6,737 nucleotides of DNA from Pseudomonadota bacterium. Lineage in GTDB: Bacteria; Pseudomonadota; Alphaproteobacteria; Caulobacterales; Caulobacteraceae. Both the position numbers and the translations under genes were made by a program. A model generated the notes under the pieces. The model was given only the letters and a program-made list of their open reading frames with translations, had not been told where the DNA came from and made no database searches. Below are positions 1 through 4,202 of the stretch, in pieces (position 1 is the stretch's first letter; the number at the start of each line of letters is the position of its first letter). Where the stretch lies: NCBI GenBank assembly GCA_023434015.1, contig JAEYTM010000217.1, forward strand, positions 1-6,737, given 5' to 3'.

Positions 1-1
1 C

Positions 2-598
2 CGGGCGCTGCGCAACGCCGCCCTCGACCTGAGGGCCGCGAAGCCCCGCGCCGAGATCGGCGAGAGCGCCGCGGGCCACTATGAGGCGGCGGTCAATATG
101 ACCGACGCCATGGGCGGGCTGACCGCCCTCCTGGCCATCGGCGGCGAGCCCTATGAGGCGGCGCTGGCGCACTTCTACGCGCGCTGGCAGTCGGAGCCGC
201 TGGTGATCGACAAGTGGTTCGCGCTTCAGGCGCGCGACCCGCACGAGGGCGCTCTGGACCGCGTCACCGCCCTGACCGGCCACCCGGCCTTCGATGCGCG
301 CAATCCCAACCGGCTGCGCGCCCTGGTCTCCACCTTCGCCAACTTCAACCCGGCCCGGTTCCACGATCCCAGCGGCGCCGGCTACCGCTTCCTGGCCGGC
401 CAGATCATCGCCGTGGACGGCTTCAACCCGATGACCGCCGCGCGGCTCGTCGATCCGCTCGGTGGCTGGCGACGGTACCGGCCGGAGCTGGGCGCGCTGA
501 TGCAGGCCCAGCTGCAGCGTATTCTCGCGGCGCCGGGCCTGTCCAAGAACGTCTTCGAACTGGTCAGCCGGGCGCTCGCCGAGGACCCGGCGGCCTGA
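2..598 (+). CDS. pepN: Aminopeptidase N, C-terminal part (5' truncated by window edge)
   Basis: M1-family zinc aminopeptidase that removes N-terminal residues from peptides in the cytoplasm. Only the last 198 residues are visible. The frame is open from base 2 and ends at TGA 596-598, so the catalytic HExxH zinc domain lies outside the window. What is seen is the helical C-terminal domain typical of the bacterial PepN type: an NMTD segment encoded near 95-106, then FYARW, LVIDKWFALQA, NPNRLRALV, a GYRFLAGQI-like stretch, AARLVDPLGGWRRY, and a closing LSKNVFELVSRAL. These follow the order and spacing I know from proteobacterial PepN, which is normally about 860-890 residues. No frameshift or internal stop is seen. 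The next gene starts about 90 bp downstream on the same strand with no clear terminator between them, so read-through is possible. Confidence 0.95.
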   Translation, partial: RALRNAALDLRAAKPRAEIGESAAGHYEAAVNMTDAMGGLTALLAIGGEPYEAALAHFYARWQSEPLVIDKWFALQARDPHEGALDRVTALTGHPAFDARNPNRLRALVSTFANFNPARFHDPSGAGYRFLAGQIIAVDGFNPMTAARLVDPLGGWRRYRPELGALMQAQLQRILAAPGLSKNVFELVSRALAEDPAA

Positions 599-670
599 CC
601 GCCCGCCCCCGGTGACGGAGTCGCCAGGTCCGCGTAGACTCTGATTTGCTCAGGTGAATCGGAATCAGGC

Positions 671-677
671 GGAGGGG
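671..677 (+). promoter_or_regulatory. Shine-Dalgarno sequence deciding the histidine kinase start
   Basis: GGAGGGG lies 9 nt before an in-frame TTG at 687. The upstream in-frame GTG at 654 has no such motif. The ten codons between GTG and TTG have only about 6 of 10 G/C third positions, against roughly 85-90% after the TTG. Both points favour translation from 687. Confidence 0.5.
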
Positions 678-686
678 CGACGGGCT

Positions 687-2573
687 TTGGCCAGAAGCGC
701 GGACAAGCATCCGGCCGTGTCGCGCCGCCGCTCCGCCCGCCGGGCGACGGGTGAGCGGCCGCCCACGCACCGCTTCACGCGTATCGTCATCCTGGCGACT
801 CTGGTGCTGCTCGCGGTCTACACCATGCTGGCGGTGCCGCGGCTGTACGGCCCGCCGCAGAGTCCGCACGAACAGCTGGTCTGGCTGCTGGTCCCCCTCG
901 GCGTGGCCTTCGCGCTGGGCCTCCTGCTGATCGTCGAGTCCCGACGGGTCGAGCGGGCGCAAAGCGCCTACACCGACTCCGAACAACGCTTCCGCCTGGC
1001 CGTCGAGGCGGCGCGGTGCGGGATCTGGGAGTGGGACCTGGCGACCGACAAGATCTTCATGTCCGACGTCACCGCGGCGCTGTTCAGCTGGCGCGGCGGG
1101 CTGGTGGACGGCCAGGCGGTGCTCGACCGGGTCTCCCCGGGCCACCGCGACGGTCTGCGCGACGCGCTCGGCGCGGCGGCGGTCTACGGCGGTTTCGACG
1201 TCTCCTTCCGGGTCCCGAGCCTGACCGGCGGACGCCCGGTCTGGATCGACGCCCGTGGCCAGGGCTTCGGTCAGAGTCCCGAAGGCGGTTACGCCCGGAT
1301 CATCGGCGTGGCCCTCGACGTCACCGAGGAGCGTCTGGCCCAGGCCCGCGCCCAGTCCGCCGAGACCCGCCTGCGGGACGCCATCGAAAGCGTCTCCGAG
1401 GCCTTCGTCCTGTGGGACAGGAACGGGCGGCTGCTGATGTGCAACCGCAACTACCGCAGCTTCTTCCGCCTCGATCTGGAGGCCCTCCAGCCCGGCGCTC
1501 AGCGCGATCATGTCGAGGAGTTGGCCCGCAAGGCGGTGCGCCAGGAGTTCCCCGCCCTCGGCGACCGCGCCGGCGTGCGGGAAGCCGAACTGGTCGACGG
1601 GCGCTGGGTGCAGATTTCGGAACGCCACACGGCGGAGGGCGGGCTGGTGGTCACCGCCGCCGACATCACCGCCCTGAAGACCCAGGAAGAGGCGCGCCGG
1701 CTGAACGAGCAGGCCCTGCGCCGGGCGGTCGCCAACCTGGAGCGCAGCCAGACGCAGCTTTCGGAGCTGGCGCGCAAGTACGAGGCCGAGAAGGTCCGCG
1801 CCGAGGGGGCCAACCAGGCCAAGAGCGAGTTCCTGGCCAACATGAGCCACGAACTGCGCACGCCGCTCAACGCCATCAACGGCTTCTCCGAGATCATGCT
1901 CGCGGAGATGTACGGTCCGTTGGGCGACAGGCGTTACCGGGACTACGCCAAGGACATCCTGGATTCCGGCCAGCACCTGCTGGCGCTGATCAACGACATC
2001 CTCGACATGTCGAAGATCGAGGCCGGCAAGATGAACCTGCGGTTCGAGCCCGTGTCTCTGCAGGAGGTGGCGGAGGACGCCGCGCGGCTGGTGCGCAACC
2101 GCGCCGAAGGCGCCGGCCTGACCCTGACGCTGGAATTCCCCGACCTGCCCGAGGTCGAGGCAGACTACCGGGCGCTCAAGCAGGTGCTACTCAACCTGCT
2201 TTCCAATGCGGTGAAGTTCACCCCGCGCGGCGGCCGGATCACGATCCGCGCCGGCCTCGCCGAAGGCCCGCCCGGCGACCGGGTGAGGATCGGTGTGCAG
2301 GACACCGGCATAGGCATATCGGCCGAGGATCTCGCCCGCCTCGCCCAGCCGTTCGAGCAGATCGAGAGCCAGCAGTCGAAGACCCAGCAGGGCACCGGCC
2401 TCGGGCTGGCGCTCACCAAATCCCTCGTGGAGATGCATGGCGGCCGGCTCGAACTGGCGAGCGCGCCGGGCCAGGGCACGACGGCCGCGGTCGTCCTACC
2501 GGTCCGACAGCCTTCCGTCACCGCCGGCTCCGCGCCCCTGGCCGGGGCGGCCACGGTCGTCTCCGCGGCCTGA
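687..2573 (+). CDS. Membrane PAS sensor histidine kinase, DivJ/PleC-like
   Basis: Hybrid-free sensor kinase of 628 residues from the TTG at 687 (639 from GTG 654). Seen in order: an Arg-rich cytoplasmic N-terminus; two hydrophobic segments at about 32-51 and 65-84 joined by only about 13 residues; PAS 1 at about 99-213, ending in a PAC-like DVTEER; PAS 2 at about 227-329 (LRDAIESVSEAFVLWDRNG, closing with AADITALK); a charged coiled-coil linker at 334-379; a HisKA domain with MSHELRTPLNAINGFSEIM, phospho-acceptor His388 (CAC at 1848-1850); and a HATPase domain with N box NLLSNAVKF (Asn503), G1 DTGIG (Asp539) and G2 GTGLGL (569-574). All catalytic motifs are intact, so it should autophosphorylate. 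No receiver domain or response-regulator gene is present. The HisKA sequence resembles the alphaproteobacterial DivJ/PleC group, whose partners are DivK and PleD. Identity with PleC is possible (I have an uncertain memory of pleC near pepN in Caulobacter), but PleC is longer with a large periplasmic domain, so I assign no symbol. Confidence 0.93.
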   Translation: MARSADKHPAVSRRRSARRATGERPPTHRFTRIVILATLVLLAVYTMLAVPRLYGPPQSPHEQLVWLLVPLGVAFALGLLLIVESRRVERAQSAYTDSEQRFRLAVEAARCGIWEWDLATDKIFMSDVTAALFSWRGGLVDGQAVLDRVSPGHRDGLRDALGAAAVYGGFDVSFRVPSLTGGRPVWIDARGQGFGQSPEGGYARIIGVALDVTEERLAQARAQSAETRLRDAIESVSEAFVLWDRNGRLLMCNRNYRSFFRLDLEALQPGAQRDHVEELARKAVRQEFPALGDRAGVREAELVDGRWVQISERHTAEGGLVVTAADITALKTQEEARRLNEQALRRAVANLERSQTQLSELARKYEAEKVRAEGANQAKSEFLANMSHELRTPLNAINGFSEIMLAEMYGPLGDRRYRDYAKDILDSGQHLLALINDILDMSKIEAGKMNLRFEPVSLQEVAEDAARLVRNRAEGAGLTLTLEFPDLPEVEADYRALKQVLLNLLSNAVKFTPRGGRITIRAGLAEGPPGDRVRIGVQDTGIGISAEDLARLAQPFEQIESQQSKTQQGTGLGLALTKSLVEMHGGRLELASAPGQGTTAAVVLPVRQPSVTAGSAPLAGAATVVSAA

Positions 2574-3029
2574 GCCGCGCATCCTAGGCTCCGGCCCACG
2601 GCTCAGCGCCTCCCCCATCTGCCGCCGCTCGCCAGCGGGGAGCTCGGCCGCGAAAGCGACCATCCGGCGGTCCATGGCGGTGCGCGCCGCCTCCTCGATG
2701 GCCCGCGAGCGCTTGAGTTCCGCCAGGATGGCCTGGGTATCCATCGGCTCCTCGCCGATCCGCCGCCAGGCGTCGCGCCGCACGGTGCGCGCTTCTCGCA
2801 ACTGCGGGCCGGACTCCTGGGCCTGGGCCCGCAGCATGGTGCGCCAGGCGTCGCGCTGGGCCGGCGTCATGCTCGCCGCCGCCGCCATCATGCCGGGCCC
2901 CGACCGTCCCTCCGGACGCGACGGATGGGGCCTGAGGTCGCCAACCGCCGCGCCGACGATCCCTCCGATCAGGAACAGGTTCAGCGCCAGGGATACGAAG
3001 GCGACGATCGTGAGCGTTCGACGGCTCAT
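2496..3029 (-). CDS. Periplasmic heavy-metal sensor family protein (CnrX/CpxP-like fold)
   Basis: 177-residue protein anchored in the inner membrane with its bulk in the periplasm. Residues 5-29 form one hydrophobic segment with the SLALNLFLIGG pattern usual for this family. Residues 50-145 are predicted all-helical, with MTPAQRDAW at 54-62 and LPAGERRQM at 130-138, the two LTxxQ-like positions of the Metal_resist/CpxP-type fold. Residues 146-177 are a low-complexity Gly/Arg/Asp tail. The start is ATG 3029-3027: it overlaps the upstream stop by one base (TGATG) and has a strong GGAGGAGG ribosome site. Family members such as CnrX bind metal in the periplasm and release an ECF sigma factor through a membrane anti-sigma factor, and the two preceding genes fit this. 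Odd points: there is no cysteine and only one histidine (His35), so metal binding is doubtful, and the 3' end overlaps the convergent kinase gene by 78 bp. A general periplasmic chaperone or stress sensor role is an alternative. Confidence 0.82.
   Translation of the reverse strand: MSRRTLTIVAFVSLALNLFLIGGIVGAAVGDLRPHPSRPEGRSGPGMMAAAASMTPAQRDAWRTMLRAQAQESGPQLREARTVRRDAWRRIGEEPMDTQAILAELKRSRAIEEAARTAMDRRMVAFAAELPAGERRQMGEALSRGPEPRMRGSGRGDDRGRPGQGRGAGGDGRLSDR
2570..2606. terminator. Stem-loop at the histidine kinase stop codon
   Basis: Perfect 8-bp inverted repeat: CTGAGCCG at 2570-2577 pairs with CGGCTCAG at 2599-2606 across a 21-nt loop. The left arm contains the kinase TGA stop. It sits where convergent transcripts meet, so it could slow or end transcription from either side. 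No T-run follows in either direction, so it is not a canonical intrinsic terminator, and it lies inside the coding region of the minus-strand gene. Function is inferred. Confidence 0.3.
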
Positions 3030-3439
3030 CACACCTCCTCCGCGACGCTGGTGGGGTCCAGGGCCGCGATCACGGCGGCGACGGAATCCTCGCCGCCGAC
3101 AGCCTGACCGGAATACTGCAGGCCGGCCAGCAGGCCGGCGACTCCCGCCGCGGCGAGACCCGCGCCCAGCCCCGCCGGCATCAGCCATCCGCGCCAGCGC
3201 GGCGCCGGTCGCGCTGACGGCGCCTGGGCGAGGATGCGCTCGGCCAGCGCCGACGAGACCGTTTCGCGGGTCCAGCTGTCGAGCGCCGCATCGAGCATGC
3301 TGGCGCGGGTCAGCACGTCGCGTGTGAAGTCCGGATCCGCGGCCATCATCATCGCGGCCGCCTCGCGCTGGTCGGCCGGCCAGCGGGAGACGTCGCCGCC
3401 GTAGGCCTCGGCCAGGGCCCCGAAACGCTCTTCCGTCAC
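3029..3439 (-). CDS. Putative membrane anti-sigma factor
   Basis: 136-residue single-pass membrane protein. Residues 1-80 are soluble and probably cytoplasmic, opening with a RFGALAEAYGGDVSRWP motif that I associate with small alphaproteobacterial proteins encoded next to ECF sigma genes. Arg81 and Arg83 precede one hydrophobic segment at about 84-107 (Gly/Ala/Leu-rich), leaving a periplasmic tail of about 29 residues. By the positive-inside rule this is N-in, C-out, the topology of a membrane anti-sigma factor. No HxxxCxxC zinc motif is present and there is no cysteine at all. The chosen start is GTG 3439-3437, one base after the sigma factor stop (TGATGTG), with GGAG 7 nt upstream; a longer in-frame start at 3481 would overlap the sigma gene. 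Its stop overlaps the ATG of the periplasmic sensor gene. The role rests on position and topology, not on a recognised anti-sigma domain. A membrane protein of unknown function is the fallback. Confidence 0.78.
   Translation of the reverse strand: MTEERFGALAEAYGGDVSRWPADQREAAAMMMAADPDFTRDVLTRASMLDAALDSWTRETVSSALAERILAQAPSARPAPRWRGWLMPAGLGAGLAAAGVAGLLAGLQYSGQAVGGEDSVAAVIAALDPTSVAEEV
3034..3041 (-). promoter_or_regulatory. Strong Shine-Dalgarno site for the periplasmic sensor gene
   Basis: GGAGGAGG on the minus strand, ending 4 nt before ATG 3029, lies within the last codons of the upstream gene. It is the best ribosome site of the three-gene cluster. It fixes the start at 3029 rather than at the longer upstream extension of the frame to 3188, whose extra residues are Arg/Gly-rich shadow sequence. 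Confidence 0.75.
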
Positions 3440-3440
3440 A

Positions 3441-3989
3441 TCAGGACTCCACCATGTCCGCCAGCGCGGCGCGGAGCGCACGCCGGCCGCGTCCGAGCAG
3501 GCCTTCGAAGGCTTCCACGCTCACCCCCATCAGGCCGGCCGCCTCTATATTGCCGAGCTCCTGGTAATGGCACAGCACGATCGCCTCGCGCTGACGGTCG
3601 GGCAGGGCCTGCAACGCCTGGGCCACGCGCCGTCCGGTGTCGGCGGCCTCCAGACCGCGATCCGGGGCCGGGCCCTCGCACCGCTGTTCCGGCGGCTGGT
3701 CGGTGACGACCTCGCGGCGCCGCCGCAGGCGGTCGTAGCAGAGGTTCAGCGCCACCCGGTGCATCCAGGTGTCGAACCGCGCGCCGCCCGGCTTCCAGGC
3801 CGGCGCCTGTTTCCAGGCCCGCACGAAGGTCTCCTGCGCGACGTCCTCGGCCTCGGCGGCGTCGCCCAGCATCCGCACGGCCAGCGAAACGATGCGCGGC
3901 AGCTTTCGGGCCACCAGCGCGCGCACGGCGGCCGGATCGCCGGCCGCCACGCGGGCCAGCAGTTCCTCGTCCGGATCGGTCTGGCCCAA
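3441..3989 (-). CDS. ECF-type RNA polymerase sigma factor
   Basis: Sigma-70 family, group IV (extracytoplasmic function) factor of 182 residues that directs RNA polymerase to a dedicated set of promoters. Region 2 spans about 8-92: DEELLARVAAGDPAAVRALV, the core-binding AEAEDVAQETFVRAWK (45-60) and the -10 recognition stretch FDTWMHRVALNLCYDRLRRRR (72-92). A 26-residue linker follows, then region 4 at about 119-176 with LPDRQREAIVLCHYQELGN and the helix-turn-helix IEAAGLMGVSVEAFEGLLGRGRRALR, which recognises the -35 element. Regions 1 and 3 are absent, as expected. Start choice: TTG 3989-3987 has GAGG 6 nt upstream and gives the usual ECF N-terminus. The frame stays open to a TTG at 4091, but those 34 codons have only about 70% G/C at third positions, against nearly 90% after 3989. 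The gene is followed immediately by the presumed anti-sigma gene, so it is probably held inactive until an envelope signal arrives. Autoregulation is likely by family habit but no clear promoter was found. Confidence 0.92.
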   Translation of the reverse strand: MGQTDPDEELLARVAAGDPAAVRALVARKLPRIVSLAVRMLGDAAEAEDVAQETFVRAWKQAPAWKPGGARFDTWMHRVALNLCYDRLRRRREVVTDQPPEQRCEGPAPDRGLEAADTGRRVAQALQALPDRQREAIVLCHYQELGNIEAAGLMGVSVEAFEGLLGRGRRALRAALADMVES

Positions 3990-4202
3990 TCCTGACCTCG
4001 CTCGAGGCTTCGACGCCCGGCCGGCGACGGCTATTCGCCCCCACGGTCCCGGTTCCGTCGCATCATGGCCCGCGGCCCGCACCGACGCCAACCGTCACGG
4101 CAAACGGTGTCAAGGCGGGTGCGCGTCATGGTCGGTCCTCGCTGGCGATGAAGGGTCTTCGCCGTCCTCCCCTTGCACGCACCGGGCGGCGTTTTCCGTC
4201 GT
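3990..4202. other. Intergenic region between glnE and the ECF sigma gene
   Basis: 213 bp with no convincing long gene. It is the only sizeable non-coding gap in the window and should hold the promoter of the sigma/anti-sigma/sensor cluster and the end of the glnE transcript. On the minus strand it contains a TTGACA at 4113-4108, a dyad ACCGT-N8-ACGGT at 4108-4091, a GGAACC at 4056-4051, and a 32-codon open frame at 4129-4031. A weak 5-bp AAGGG/CCCTT repeat follows the glnE stop without a T-run. None of these is proven functional. Confidence 0.5.
4031..4129 (-). CDS. Possible small Arg-rich ORF upstream of the sigma gene
   Basis: 32 codons from ATG 4129-4127 to TAG 4033-4031, with GAGG 8 nt before the ATG. 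The peptide holds 10 arginines and two cysteines. Third-position G/C is about 74%, clearly lower than in the neighbouring genes, and I recognise no family. It could be a leader ORF influencing the sigma gene, whose own start lies about 40 nt beyond its stop, or chance. I lean to chance because any short frame in DNA this GC-rich is Arg-rich. Confidence 0.18.
   Translation of the reverse strand: MTRTRLDTVCRDGWRRCGPRAMMRRNRDRGGE

Noticed and set aside
564..1976. 470-codon open frame on the minus strand across the histidine kinase gene
   Set aside because: It is antisense to a kinase with complete, ordered domain motifs. Long antisense frames are expected in DNA with such high third-position G/C, and its translation shows no recognisable domain.
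1016..2587. 523-codon plus-strand frame inside the kinase
   Set aside because: It is a +1-type shadow frame of the kinase with an Arg/Pro/Gly-dominated translation typical of out-of-frame GC-rich sequence.
3030..3188. N-terminal extension of the periplasmic sensor gene up to 3188
   Set aside because: The extra 53 residues are Arg/Gly-rich shadow of the anti-sigma gene. The ATG at 3029 has a strong ribosome site and starts exactly at the signal-anchor segment.
2437..3327. 296-codon plus-strand frame opposite the sensor and anti-sigma genes
   Set aside because: Its product is Arg/Pro/Ser low complexity, while the opposite strand encodes coherent membrane proteins with linked starts and stops.
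4026..4056. GGAACC (4056-4051) with CGTC (4029-4026) as an ECF promoter for the sigma gene
   Set aside because: The spacer is 21 nt, outside the usual 16-17 nt for such promoters.
3990..4091. 34-codon N-terminal extension of the sigma factor from TTG 4091
   Set aside because: Weaker third-position G/C, no ribosome site, and residues unlike an ECF N-terminus. TTG 3989 fits better, though this is not proven.
4150..4200. Intrinsic terminator after glnE
   Set aside because: Only a 5-bp AAGGG/CCCTT pairing with a long loop and no T-run was found.
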